Shown here one piece after another: positions 10,983 through 25,100 of a stretch of DNA of 64,000 nt. The notes under the pieces are model-generated. The model was not told the DNA's origin. It did not search any database and saw only the letters and a program-made list of their open reading frames with translations. Origin of the DNA: Bromus sterilis (taxonomy: Eukaryota > Streptophyta > Magnoliopsida > Poales > Poaceae); contig OX465598.1 of assembly GCA_950022295.1 (NCBI GenBank), positions 60,310,001-60,374,000 on the forward strand, read 5' to 3'. How positions within the stretch are numbered: position 1 is the stretch's first letter; each line of letters opens with the position of its first letter. Both the position numbers and the translations under genes were made by a program.

Positions 10983-11289
10983 ACAGAGACACTAGACACA
11001 TGAATTCACAGCCAAACGAACCGAGATGATAGCCACTACACCATCAAATCAAACGAACCCCACCCAAACCTACCTGCGAGAATGGATCGCTCACCTCAGC
11101 ACCTGCACAACCAAAACGTGCGCAACATATCTCACCGTCCAGCGTCATACAACATACTACAAACATATTTGAGTGACCCAAAGCAATAATAAACAAGCTG
11201 GCACAAAACAAAGCCCCATATGTTATTGTCACGCATTTCCTTATGGCCTCACTGCTGGTCAAGAGAGCCACGATTAAACTATAGATAGA
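10983..11289. other. Flanking DNA, nothing recognised
   Basis: The first three bases (aca) are the candidate CACTA target duplication. No coding potential or repeat was recognised. A CACTACACCA string at 11035 resembles a CACTA end but has no partner in view. Confidence 0.4.
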
Positions 11290-11291
11290 TA

Positions 11292-11551
11292 CTCCCTCCG
11301 TTTTTTGAAAAAGTATACTTCCAATTTTGTTGTAAAGCCAAACTTTATAAATTTTGATCGTGATTATATAAAAATGCATAAACATTTATACCAGCAAATT
11401 AGTATCATTAAATTCGTTATGAAGTATATTTTTATTATATAATTATTTAGTTTCATAAATATTGTTATATTTTTGTGTAAACTCAATCAAAAATTTAAAC
11501 ACGTTTACTCTCCAAAAAAATGGAATTGCACTCTTTTGAGGACGGAGGGAG
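11292..11551. mobile_element. Stowaway-type MITE, 260 bp
   Basis: The element starts CTCCCTCCGT and ends with the complementary GACGGAGGGAG. It is flanked by TA on both sides (11290-11291 and 11552-11553), the Tc1/mariner target duplication. The interior is AT-rich and non-coding. A second degenerate end (GAACGAAGGGAGTA, about 11634-11647) follows and may belong to an older nested copy. Confidence 0.85.
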
Positions 11552-11668
11552 TATGTTAATAGTTTTTAAAAAAAATTGGTAAAAAATGTAAAACTACTAA
11601 TTAAAAAAAAAGGTATAGGCACACTTATTTGCGAACGAAGGGAGTAGAATGATACCATTATTACATAA

Positions 11669-12120
11669 CTAGAAATATACCCCGCACGTTGCAGCGGGAA
11701 TTTCTTTAATAACTATATAACGTAAATAAAAAGTACAAAACTATGGTACATTAAGTTGTTTAACTGAACATGCGAAATTTAATTTGCCATAGTTGAGATA
11801 CTAAATTTATTCGAGATGAAATATATTTGAAAATTATTATCATGAACAATAAAATGATAAAAAGATGGTTGATATGGATTTTGCATATAGAGAGTAATAA
11901 ATATATTATTGAAGATGGCATGGATAATTGATTGGCTAAGAGAATGGATAATGTGGCTAGCTTGCATGTGAAGATAAACAATTTAAATGACCCTATAGTG
12001 GGGTGACATGGACAATTGATTGGCTACGAAAATGGATGATGTGGATAGATTGCATGTTGAGATAGACAACTTAAATGACATGTTAGTGGGGTTTTGCTTT
12101 ATGAGAGATATAGATAAAAT
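11669..12120. repeat. Interspersed grass repeat with internal 85-bp duplication
   Basis: It begins with a phrase ending CGTTGCAGCGGGAA, a variant of the CGTTGCAACGGG motif I recognise from many grass repeats; the family is not assigned. Inside are two similar ~85-bp segments (11919-12003 and 12007-12091), both starting CATGGAtAATTGATTGGCTA-like and ending GTGGGG. There is no coding region. The 124 bp between this repeat and the array show nothing. Confidence 0.5.
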
Positions 12121-12517
12121 CATGTACTTCCATAAATATTAGTGCTCAAAGTTCTAAAACATCGAGCACTCACAAACTTTTGTCCCTTATAGTAATGAAC
12201 AGAACGAGTAAAAAGAGCACAATTCCAAATACATTGTTCTATTGTGTCATAATTTGTGATATTGATACTATACTTTAGTCTCTCTGGCTCTTGTTAAACC
12301 ATCTCTTATTTTTAGTAAATGTTTAAATCTATTCTATCTAGATCCCATCGGGCAAAAGCACACCATACGAAAATCCCTGAGGGAAGTGGTTTTTTTATTT
12401 GTTCCAATTGAAATCTTAAAATGCTTTTATCTTCAGAGTAGCAAAAATAAACATGCCAAAAAAGATGCAAACATCTAAAAGGACATAAAATCATGAGAAA
12501 GCTAGAGCACACAAAAG

Positions 12518-15500
12518 CATGCATGTATTTATGAACAAGTGTCATGCAATTTAATGAATAGGGTATCTTGCAGAAAAATGGATCAGATTGTGAAAGTGTC
12601 CTTCTACTATCACATGAATATGCACTCGAGATGAACAATAAAGTGTCAAAAATAGTCAAATATATCCTAATATTGTTGAATGTTTCATGTGCGTGCTAAG
12701 TTTTATGATGAAATGACATTCATGAAGATCACGAGAAAAGGAATAAAAATCAATTCTCCATTAAAAAAATAGCATTTTAAAGCATCAATTTTGGTTTCTT
12801 TTGCCCAGAACATCAATAATGTTTTTTCATCATGAAACTTTGCAGCAAGTAAAACATTCAATTTTTTTTACAAAGAATAGATAGAATTACGAAAATCGTT
12901 ATGCAAGTGTATTTGTGATAGTGCAAGTTACATACACTTTATCATCATGTTGTACTTTCTTTGTGATATATGCTTTATCATCCTGTTTCACATTCTTTGT
13001 GATAGTGCAAGTTACATTTTTTGCTAAAATAATGTTATGTTAGAGAATGGACAGAATTACAAAAATCAAAATATCAACCGACTTAGAATTGATACGACAC
13101 ACATCTTCTATATCACTATGGTCCATAATATTCTCACATTCAATTGAGTTTCACATTTTGAATTGGATTAAAAAATTTGATTTCGTCACACCTCTTGTCT
13201 ATGTGTGTAACCATCAATCTTTTTTGTTTTACATTCAATTGAAATTTGACATGTAGAATTGGTTGAACATTTTGACTTGATCATACCCCTTGGCTATGTG
13301 TGTACGTCATTAATATTTTTTCCTTTTTAGTAAATTTCTCTCAAATTGTCTTTCCTTAAGTTAGAATGCGTAGCACACGAACATCACCAACAAGTATTTT
13401 TTTGAAAAAAATGGTGGTCAATTTTGATATGTTTCGTACACACAAATTAGACTAGATTTATCATGAGGTTACACTCGAGACATTGTTACAATATACAATC
13501 TCGATCGGACAATTTAGCTCATGCAATAGATGTGCTCCTTACAACTTTGAACCAATTTTTAAGGCCTCATAATCAATTGATGCCACTAATTTAAATTTGA
13601 TTCATGATTTTCACCAGAGCAATCACGTGTACTTTGACCCCTCAGTTTAAAGGTCTCACAATCAAGTGATGTCTTCAATTTAAAATTGTGTCCATGATTT
13701 TGACCTGGTGAACACGTTTTGCTTTGTGTGCCGATCTATCTATGGGTGGAGCCATTTGTAAATGTCTGGATCCTGGAGCGATGTGAGTCGATCCAGGGCA
13801 AAATTTTAGAACGCCTAGAATTATTTGGAGTTTGTTTTTCTCTTGTCCCCACTAGTCAAACGTTGTTGATCACATCTCACATGTCTCCACCTAAATGCTA
13901 ATGTGTGGTCATGATCATCTATAATTTCATCACGGTAATATGTTGAAGTATTATTATCATTGATACCATCACTATATATAGGGGTTATTAAAACATCTTT
14001 ACATATCATGGACTTATCTTGAGAAGACCAAGGCTAATACCTATTAGTGCATTAAGTGTGATGGACTGTCCTAACTTATACACATGAATATAACGCAATT
14101 CATCAATGAAGGCGGCGCAACAAAGCGCGCAAAAGGCTTCTAGTAAACTGGCTGAAATCAATGTAAGAAATTGAGGTAGAATTATTCAACATAGAATAAT
14201 CATGTTTCCTCTCTCTTCCAAATTAGTATTATTTAAAAAAATCTTTCTCTTCCAAACACAAGCATGCCGGACCTTCGTTGGTTGCTTCAGCAATAAGATG
14301 GAACCATCGGTCGTGAGTTCAATCCTCACATCGGCCAATAATTTGCATATAGAAACATTTTTTCCTTAATCGGTGAACCACGGGATGTTTCACCAAAAAA
14401 CATAGGGGGTTTATGCAAAATACTTAATCGGTGGACAGTGAGTTGCTTCATCAAAAACGCATAGAGTTTTGTGCAAATTGCATGATGTACCAAGAAATCT
14501 ATCGCCCTTTAATCACATGTGCACTCATCCAGATCTAGATCCATAGAGCAAGATAAGGGGGGTGGGGCTCGTCGACAATGAGCTTGTGGAGGTAAGTCAA
14601 CCGCGAGAATTTAGAGTTCATTGTCGATTTCTCTTCTAGCACTGACCTGCTTCTTATTGATATTGTGAAGGCTTGTGCAGCAAAGGCATTGAGGTTTGAT
14701 TTTTTTAGTAGCGCGATTTTGTTTAGTATGGATCAATTGTTTCTAAGTTTTGTTAGGTCTTGGGTAGTGATTTCTATGGCTTGTTTCTAGATATGTAGAG
14801 GAAGAGAGAGGGGGGGGGTCATTTTGTGATGATCTAGTGAAGGTGATTCAGATGTATAATTTAGAGTTCATTTTCCATATCTTTGCTAGCACTAACCCTC
14901 TTGTAGTCGACATAGTGAAGGTTTCCACACCAAAGATGTCAAGGTTTTATTTGACTACTCTTTTTTCAGTTATGCAATTTTGTATGGTATGGATCTATTG
15001 TTTCTATATTTGGTTCGATCTTAGGTAGCAGTTACGATAACTTATTTCCTTATTTAATTCACAATCTTAGAATTATTGTCTTTGTTTATGTTTTGGGGTA
15101 GAAGCGGCTAAATTATTTCGTGTGCGCTCAAGAAGTTGACTCGTTGGCTAAATATGTCTAAAACAAATAATTCCGACTGGAGGTCAAGAATTTCAGCGAT
15201 TCGCAACAAAATCTAACACGGTTGTGGTAAGACAGAAATGTATGTTATGGACACTATTACAGGTCCAGAAATTCAATTCCATAAAAGAAAAGGTTGTTCT
15301 TGAAAAATTTCAATGATGGCACACTGAAATCACCCCAAAATTAGGGTTTAGGCGATAGTGTGACCGACACAGGTGGCATTCCTATAAACCTGCTAAGGAG
15401 AGGAAAGGATCAATGTAAATCTCCCTAAGAAGCACCACCAACATTGAATACGGCCCCCAAAAGGGCGCACACATGACGATGACTAGATATTTTGTAAAGA

Positions 15501-15837
15501 TTGGGAGTAAGTGTACTCATAAGGGACTCAATGGGGAAGAAATCATCGAGAGAAGATCGTGTCATAATTTTTGATACTGATACTATACTTTAGTTTCTTT
15601 GACTCTTGATACACCATATCTTACTTCAGTAAATATTTAAATCTATACAAACTAGATCCTAATGGGCGCAAGCACATCATACGAAAACCCTCGAGGTAAG
15701 TGGGTTTTTTATTTGTTCCTATTGAAATCTTAAGATGCTTTTGTCTTTAGAGAAGGAGAAATAGACACACTAAAAAGAGAAGCAAACAACTTTACTAAAA
15801 GGACATAAAGTCGTGTGAAACCTAGAGCACGCAAAAG
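12518..15837. repeat. Array unit 1 (3320 bp)
   Basis: This unit is near full length. It lacks the block with GTAGTATGGTAATGGTGGATCG seen in units 2, 4, 5 and 6 and has all later blocks. It carries the best-preserved tRNA-like T-arm (14313-14329). Confidence 0.75.
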
Positions 15838-17722
15838 CATGCATGTATTGACCAACAAATGTCATGCAATTTAATGCGGTATCTTGCAGAAAAGTTGTCT
15901 AGATTGTGAAAGTTTCCTTCTGCTTCCGCATGGATATGCACTCGAGATGAACAGTAAAATGTTAAAAAATAATAACAAATCCTAACGTTGTTGTATGTTT
16001 CATCTCCGTGCAAAGTTTCAGGACGAAATTACATTCATGAAGATTTGGAGAAAAAGAATAAAAAAGTACTCCAGTTTTTTCAAATATAGAACTTTTGAAG
16101 CATCAATTTTTGTTTATTTTGCCCAAAACATCAAGATTTTGTGTTCAATATGAAACTTTGCAACTTGTAAAACATTGAAAATGTTTTCACAAAAACGTAC
16201 ATATTTTTTATGAAGAATTACTATTTTTCATATATTAATGTTTCATGCATATGCACCCGGGAGCGGAAATTCCACACCCATGATTTATTTCTCATTTTAC
16301 ACTTTTTGGTGCAAAAAAACAATTTAACGAGTAGTATGGTAATGGTGGATCGCTAACTGGTGCCTTGAAGGTAGATGAACCTCGGTTGACATTTTCTGAA
16401 GTATCAATCGATTACGAAAAGTGTAACTTTAGTTTAGCGAGTAGTGTAACTTACACTTTATCATCTATTGCACTTTCTTTGTGATAGTGTAAGTTACATT
16501 TTTTTCCTAAAATAAAGTTATGTTTGAGAATAGATAGAATAAAAAAAACAAAATCTCAACCAACATAGAATTGGTACGACACATAACTTCTATATCACTA
16601 TGCTCCCTAATATTTGAACCCTCACATTCAATTGAGGTTTCACATTTTGAGTTGGATTAAATTTTTTGATTTCGTCATACCTTTTGGCTATGTGTGTAAC
16701 CATCAATCTTTTTTATGTTTTACATTCAATTTTAATTTCACAGGTAGAATTGGTTGAACATTTTGACTTGATCATACCCCTTGGCTATGTGTGTACATCA
16801 GTAATTTTTTTTCTTTTTATTAAAATTCTCACAAATTTTCTTTCCTTAAGTTGGAATGCGCAGCGAAGGTGCAGAGATACGACACACACTTTTTTGGTTA
16901 TGCGATTTTGTTTGGTATGGATCTATTGTTTCCTTATTTAGTTTGCGAGCTTTGAATTATTGTATTTATTTAAGTTTTCGGGTAGAAGCGGCTATATTGT
17001 TTTGTGTGTGCTCAAGGAGTTGACTCATTGGCTAAATTTGTCTAAAATGAATAATTTCAACTAGAGGTCAAGATTATCAACGAGTCCCAACCAAATCTAG
17101 CACCATTATGTGAAGAAAGAAATGTATGTTATGGACACCCGATATAGGTTCAGATATTTGATTCCATAAAAGGGAAGGTTGTTATTTATAAATTCCGATG
17201 ATGGCACATCGAAATCACCCCAAAATTTGGGTTCAGGTGACAATGGGACCTACACGGGTGACATTCCTCTCAACCTACCTAGGAGAGAAGACTATCATTG
17301 TAAATCTCCCTAAGAAGCTCCACCAACAGTAACTACGACACCCCAGCGGACGCGTACATGGCGATGACTAGATTTTTTGGAAAGATTGAGAACAGGTGTG
17401 CTCACCAGGGACTCAACGGGGAAGAAATCATGGAGAGAAGATCATGTTGTAATTTGATGATATTGATACTATACATTAGTTTCTCTAGCTCTTGTTACAC
17501 CATATCCTACTTCAGTACATGTTTAAATCTATTCAAACTAGATCCCAACGGGCGGAAGCACATCATACAAAAATCCTCTAATTAATTAGTTTTTCTGTTT
17601 GTTCCTATTGAAATCTTAATATGCTTTTCTCTTTAGAGAAGGAGAAATAGACATGCCAAAAAGTGAAGCATACAACTTCACTGAAAGAAAATAAAGCCGT
17701 GAGAAAGCTAGAGTACACAAAA
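15838..17722. repeat. Array unit 2 (1885 bp), internally deleted
   Basis: The first half is present. At about 16855 the block TAAGTTGGAATGCG passes directly into the later block with CAGCGAAGG...CTTTTTTGGTTATGCG. About 1.8 kb, including the GAAGGCGGCGCAAC and AGATCTAGATC blocks, is missing. Confidence 0.75.
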
Positions 17723-19330
17723 GCATGCATGTATTGATGAACAAGTGTCTTGCAAATTAATGAATCAGTTATCTTGCAGTAAAATGGACTAGATTGTGAA
17801 AGTGTCCTTTTGCTTCCGTGTGGATATACACTCAAGATGAACAGTAAATGTTAAAAATAATAAAAAACCTAAAATTGTTGAATGTTTCATATGCGTGCAA
17901 AGTTTCGGGATGAAACTACATTCATGAAGATTTGGAGAAAAAGAATAAAACCCGTGCTCCATTTTTTATTTCAAAAATGTCATTTTGGAAGCATCAATTT
18001 GGGTTTCATTTTCCTAGAACATCAAGATTTAGAGTTCTTGGAGGTAAGTCAACCGAGTTGAATTTAGAGTTTATTGTCGATTCTCTACAAGCATTGACCT
18101 GCTTCTTGTCGACATCGTGAAGTCTTATGAAGCAAAGGCGTTGAGGTTTGATTTGCTTACTTTGTTTTTACTATTGCGATTTTTTTAGTATGGATCAATT
18201 TTTTCTAAGTTTGGTTAGGTCTTAGGTAGTGATTTCATTGGCTTGTTTCCATATGTGTAGAGGAAGAGAGAGGGGGGGGGGGTCATCTGTGATGGGCTAG
18301 TCAAGGTGATTCCATGATGTATAATTTAGAGTTCATTGTCTATATCCTTGCTAGCACTGGCCCACTTGTTGTCGACATCGTGAAGATTTGCACACCAAAG
18401 GCGCCGAGGTTTGATTTGACTACAGTTTTTTTGGTTATGTGATTTTGTTTGGTATGGATCTATTGCTTCTATATTTCGTTCAATCTTAGGCAGAAGTTTC
18501 GATGAATTATTTCCTTATTTAGTTTGCGAGCATAGAATTATTGTCTTTGTTTACGTTTTGGCATAGAAGCGGCTAAATTATTTTGTGTGTGCTCAAGAAG
18601 TTGACTCATTGGCTAAATTTGTCTAAAACGAATAATTTCGATCAGAGGTCCACTACACCATAACAAAACTTCAAGGTCAAGATTTTCATCGATTCCCAAC
18701 TAAATCTAACACGGTTGTGTAAATAAAAAATGTATGTTATGGACACGTGTTATAGGTTTAGAAATTCGATTCCATAAATGGAAATGTTGTTCTTGAAAAA
18801 ACCTGATGATGGCACACCGAACTCACCCCAAAATTAGCGTTCAGGCGACAGTATAACCGACACGGACGGTATTCCTATCAACCTGCCAAGGAGAGAATAC
18901 TATCATTGTAAATTTCCCTCAGAAGGTCCACAAACATTAAATATGACTCCCAAAAGGGCACGTACATGGAGATGACTAGATTTTTTGCAAAGACTGGGAG
19001 CAGGTGTTCTTGTAAGGGATTCAATAGGGAACAAATCATGGAGAGAAGAACGTGTCATACCTTGTGATACTAATACCATACTTAGTTTATCTAGCTCTTG
19101 TTACACCATATCTTACTTCAATAAATGTTTAAATCTATTCAAACTAGATCCCAACTAGCGGAAACACATCATACGAAAACCCATCAGGTAAGTGGTTTTT
19201 TATTTATTTTTCCTATTGAAATCTTATAATGCTTTTCTCTTTAGAGAATGAGAAACAGACACACCAAAAAGAGAAGCAAACAACTTTACTGAAAGGACAT
19301 AAAGCCGGGTGAAAGCTAGAGCACACAAAA
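17723..19330. repeat. Array unit 3 (1608 bp), internally deleted
   Basis: After the landmark block the sequence jumps at about 18030 (AACATCAAGATTTAGAG) to the block with GGAGGTAAGTCAACC. The whole central part is lost. A 23-bp insertion (18651-18673) is described in the findings. Confidence 0.75.
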
Positions 19331-22120
19331 GCATGCATGTACTGATCAACAAGTATCATGCAATTTAATGAATCAGGTATCTCGCTGAAAAATGGAACAG
19401 ATTGTGAAAATGTCCTTATGCTTCCGCGTGGATATGCACTCGAGATGAACTATAAAATGTTAAAAACATCTAAGATTGTTGTATGTTTCATCTGCGTGCA
19501 AAGTTTCAAGATGAAATTACATTCATGAAGATTTGGAGAAAACAATAAAACCAGTGCTCCATTTTTTTCTTCAATAATAGCATTTTTGAAGCATGAATTT
19601 GGGTTTCTTTTGCCTAGAACATCAATATTGTTTTTCAATATGAAACTTTGCAGCTTGTAAAACATTTGATAATTTTTTCACAAAAAAGTACATATTTTTT
19701 ATAACAAATTACTATTTTTCCTATATTAATGTTTCATGCATATGCACCTACGAGCGGCAATTCCACATCCATGATTTCTTTCTCATTTTATACTTTTTTG
19801 GTGCAGAAAAAAATGTAATTTCATTTTAACGAGTAGTATGGTAATGTTGGATCACTAACTTTGGCCTTGAAGGTGAAGTGGAACCTCTATATCTTGGTTG
19901 ATTGAGGTTTTCTGAACTCTCAATCGATTATGAAAAGTGTAACTTTGGTTTAACGAGTAGTGTAACTTACGCTTTATCATCCTGTTGCATTTTCTTTGTG
20001 ATAGTGCAATTTACATTTTTTGCTAAAATAAAGTTATGTTTGAGAATAGATAAAATTACAAAAATTAAAATCTCAACCGACTTAGAATTGATACGACACA
20101 CTTCTACTATATCACTAATTCACTATGCTCCCTAATATTCGAGCCTTCACATTCAATTGAGGTTTGACATTTAGAATTGAATTAAAAGGATTGATTTCGT
20201 CATACCTCTTGACTATGTGTGTAACCGTCAGTATTTTTTTTATTCAACTGAAATTTCACATGTAAATTGGTTGAACATATTGACTTGATCATACCCCTTG
20301 GATATGTGTGTACATCATTTTTAATAATTTTCTCTTAAATTTTCCTTTCCTTAAGTTGCAATGCTTAGCACACGAACATCACCAACATGTATCTTAAAAA
20401 TCATCGATGAAGGCGGTGCAACAAAGTGCGCAAAAGGTTTCTAGTAAACTGACCGAACACGGTGTAATAAATTGAGGTAGTATTATCCAATATAAATAAT
20501 CATGTGACCTCTCTTTTATGGATTATTATAATTAAGAAAACTTTCTGTTTTAGACACAAGCGTGTCATACTTTCGTTGGTTGCCAATAGGATGGAACCAT
20601 GGTTCGTGAGTTCAATTTACATATAGAAATGTTTTTTCACTTAATTCGTGGACCCGTGGGTTGTTTCACCAAAACACAGGGAATTTATGCAAAATACTGA
20701 ATCGGTGGATTGCGAGTTGTTTTACCAAAAATACAAAGGGTTTTGTGCAAATTGCATGACATAACAAGAAATTTATCGCCCTTTCATCACATGTGCACTC
20801 ATTCAGATCTAGATCGATCGAGAAAGATAGAGGGGGTGGTCATCGATAATGAGCCCGTGGAGGTAAGTCAACATCAGAGAATTTAGAGTTCATTGTTGAT
20901 TTCTCTTCTAGCACTTGCCCGCTTCTTGTCAACATCGTAAAGGCTTGTGAAGCAAAGGTGTTGACGTTTGATTTGCTCACTCTATTTTTAATAATGCAAT
21001 TTTTTTTCCAGTATGGAACAATTGTTTTGAAGTATAGTTGGGTCTGAGGTGGTGATTTCAGTGGCTTGTTTCCAGATATGTAGAGGAAGAGAGGGGGGCC
21101 ATCTACGATGAGCTAGTGAAGGTGATTCAATGATGGATAATTTAGAGTTCGTTGTACATATCTTTGCTAGCACTGAGCCGCTTGTTGTCGACATCATGAA
21201 GGTTTGCGCAGCGAAGGCGTCGAGGTTTGATTTGACTACTATTTTCTTGGTTATGCAGTTTTGTTTGGTATTGATCTATTGTTTCTATATTTAGTTCGGT
21301 CTTAGGAAATAGTTTCAATGACTTATTTCCTTACTTAGTTTTCGATCTTTGAATTATTGTCTTTGTTTAAGTTTTCGGGTAGAATCGTCTATATTGTTTC
21401 GTGTGTGTTCAAGGAGTTGACTCGTTGGCTAAATTTGTCTGAAATGAATAATTCCGACTGGAGGTCAAGATTTTCAGCGATTTCGAACCAAATCTAGCAC
21501 GATTGTGTGAAGAAATAAATATATGTGATGGACACCTGTTGTAGGTTTAGAAATTTGATTTCATAAAAGGAAAGGTTGTTCGTCAAAAATTTCAATGATG
21601 GCACACCAAAATCACCCCAAGATTAGGGTTGAGGCGACAGTGTGACCGGCGCGGGTGGCATTCCTCTCAACCTACCAAGGATAGAATACTATCATTGTAA
21701 ATCTCCCTAAGAAGCTCCACCAACACTGAACACGACTCCCAGCGGGCGAGTACATGGCGATAATTAGATTTTTTGCACAGATTGGGAATAGGTGCTTTCA
21801 TAAGGGACTCAATGGGGAAGATATCATGGAGAAAATATCGTGTCATAATTTTATGATATTGATATTGTACTTGAATTATTTTCTCCGTCTCTTGCTACAC
21901 CATATCCTGCTTCAGTAAATGCTTAAATCTATTCAAACTAGATCCCAACGGGCGGAAGCACATCATACAAAAATCCCTGAGGTAAGTGATTTTTTAATTG
22001 TTGCTATTGAAATCTTAAGATGATTTTCTCCTTAGAGAAGGAAAATAGACACGCCAAAAAGAGAAGGGTACACATTCACTGAAAGGAAATAAAGCCGTGA
22101 GAACTCTAGGGCACACAAAA
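19331..22120. repeat. Array unit 4 (2790 bp), internally deleted
   Basis: All blocks are present except for one gap at about 20395, where the GCACACGAACATC block runs directly into CATCGATGAAGGCGG. The tRNA-like T-arm is disrupted here. Confidence 0.75.
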
Positions 22121-25100
22121 GCATGCATGTATTGATGATCAAGTGTCTTGCAATTTAATTAATCTGTTATCTTGGAGAAAAATGGACCAGATTGTGAAAA
22201 ATTATTTATCCTTCCGTGTGGATATGCACTCAAGATGAACAGTAAAATGTTAAAAAAATAACTAAAAAATCCTAACATTGTTGAATGTTTCCTCTGCTTG
22301 CAAAGTTTCAGAATGAAATTACATTCATGAAGATCTGGAGAAAAAGAATAAAACTAGTGCTCCATTGTTTTCTTCAAAAATAGCATTTTGAAGCATCTAT
22401 TTGGGTTTCTTTTAATATGATACTTTGCAGCTTGTAAAACATTCAATAATGTTTTCACAAAAAAGACATATTTTTTTATAACAAATTACTTTTTTCCTAT
22501 ATTATTATTTCATGTTGATGCTCATGGGAATGATATTGCACATCCATGATTTGTTTATCATTTTATACTTTTTTTGTGCAGAAAAAATGTAATTTTAGTT
22601 GACGAGTAGTATGGTAATGGTGGATCGCTAACTGGTGCCTTGAAGGTGAAGTGGCACCTCTATATCCTTGTCGGTTGGGATTTTATGAAGTCTCAATCAA
22701 TTATGAAAAGTGTACTTTTGGTTTAACGAGTAGTGTAACTTACACTTTATCATCCTGTTGCACTTTTTTATGAGATGGTGCAAGTTGCATTTGTTTAAAT
22801 AATGTTATGCTTGACTTAGAATTGACACGACACAAATCTTCTATATCACTATACTCCCTAATTTTGGAGCTCTCACATTCAACTGAGGTTTCACATTTTG
22901 TATTGGATTTAAAATTTTGGTTTGTCATACCTCTTGGCTATGTGTGTAACCATCACCCTTTTTTTACATTCAATTTATGCTCCCTAATTTTCGAGCCCTC
23001 GCATTCAATTGAGGATTCACATTTTGAATTGGATTTAAAATTTTCATTTTGTCATACGTTTTGGCTATGTGTGTAACCATCAATCTTCTTTTTGTTTTAC
23101 ATTCACTTGCAATTTCACATATGGAATTGGTTGAACATTTTGACTTGATCATACCCCTTGTCTATGTGTGTACATCATTAATATTTTTATTTTTATTAAA
23201 TTTCTCTTAAAAAATTTCTTTCCTTAAGTTGCAATGCGTAGCACACGAACATCATCAACATGTATCTTAAAAAAATGATTTTAATTTGTTTATATGCTTC
23301 ATACTCACAAATTAGACTAGATTTACCGTGAGGTTACAATCGAGATATTTTTACAACACACAATTATGGACTTCTCGACCGGGCGATTCAGCTTATGCAA
23401 TAGATGTCGTCCTTATAACTTGCAACCACGACATGTGAAACAACTTGATATTCTACTTCAACGCTAAACCTGGACACGATTTGTTGATGTTTACCAATAT
23501 ATATTTTATACCACCAAGCTTCCTAATTTTAAAGGATTCACAATCAATTAATGTCTTCAATTTAAAATTGAATTTATGATTTTTACCTAGTCAATGACGT
23601 GTACTTTGATCCCTGACTTTAAAGGTCGCACAATCTATTGATGTTTTCAATTTGAAATTTTGTCCATGATTTTGAACTAGTGAACAAGTTGTGCTTTGTG
23701 GACGAGATGATCTATGATGGGTGAACCCGTTTGTAAATGTCTGGATGCTAGAGCGATGTGAGTTGATTCAAGGCAAAAACTTTGAGCAGCCACAACAATA
23801 TTGAGTTTGTTTTGCTCTTGTCCTCGCTAGCTAGACGGTGTTGATCACATCTCGCATGCCTCCATCCAAATGCTAATGTGTGGTCATGGTCATCTATAAT
23901 TTCTTCATGATAATATATATGTTGAAGTATTATTGCCATTCATACCATCACTAAACCATTTTTACATATCATGGATTCATCTCAAGAAGCTCAAGGCTAA
24001 TAGCTATTAGTTCATTAAGTGTGATAGATTATCCTAACTTATATGCATGAATATAACACAATCCATCGATGAAGGCGGCGCAACAAAGTGCGCAAAAGTT
24101 TTCTAGTAAACTGACCGAACTCGGTGTAATAAATTGAGGAAGGATTGTTCAATATAAAATAACCATGTGTCGTCTATTTTATGGATTGTTAGAATAATAA
24201 AAAATCTCTTCTAGACACAAGCGTTTCATACCTTCGTTGGTTGTTGCAGCAATAGGATGGAACCATGGGTCGTGAGTTCAATCTTCACATCGTCCAATAA
24301 TTTACATATAAAAATGTTTTTTCACTTAATCCGTGGACCCGTGGGTTGTTTCAACGAAAACACAGGGAGTTTATGCAAAATACTGAATCGGTGGACTGCG
24401 AGTTGTTTTACCAAAAATACAAAGGTTTTTGTGCAAATTGCATGACGTACCAAGAAATCTACCACCCTTTCATCACATGTGCACTCATCCAGATCTAGAA
24501 CGATAGAGAAAGATAGAGGGGGTTGGTCATCGATGATGAGCTCATGGAGGTAAGTCAACGTCAGAGATTTTGGAGTTCATTGTTGATTTCTCTTCTAGCA
24601 CTTGCTCGCATCTTATCGACTTCGTAAAGGCGAGTGAAGCAAAGGTGTTGAGGTTTGATTTGCTTACTCTATTTTTAGTAATGCGATTTTTGTTTTAGTA
24701 TGGATCAATTGTTTTGAAGTTTAGTTAGGTCGTAGGAGGTGATTTTAATGTCTTGTTTCCAGATATGTAGAGGAAAAGAGAGGGGGTCATCTATGATGAG
24801 CTAGTGAAGGTGATTCAATGATGGATAATTTAGAGTTCGTTGTACATCTCTTTGCTAGCATTGAGCCACTTGTTGTCGACATCGTGAAGGTTTGCGCAGC
24901 GAAGGCGTCGAGGTTTGATTTGACTACTCTTTCCTTGGTTATGCCATTTTGTTTCATATGGATCTATTGTTTCTATATTTAGTTCGGTCTTAGGCAACAG
25001 TTTCAATGATTTATTTCCTTATTTAGTTTGCGAGCTTTGAATTATTGTCTTTGTTTATGTTTTCGGGTAGAAGCGGCTATACTGTTTCGTGTGTGCTCAA

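Noticed and set aside
11035..11050. CACTACACCA string as the start of a second CACTA element
   Set aside because: No subterminal repeats follow and no matching opposite end or 3-bp duplication is found in the window.
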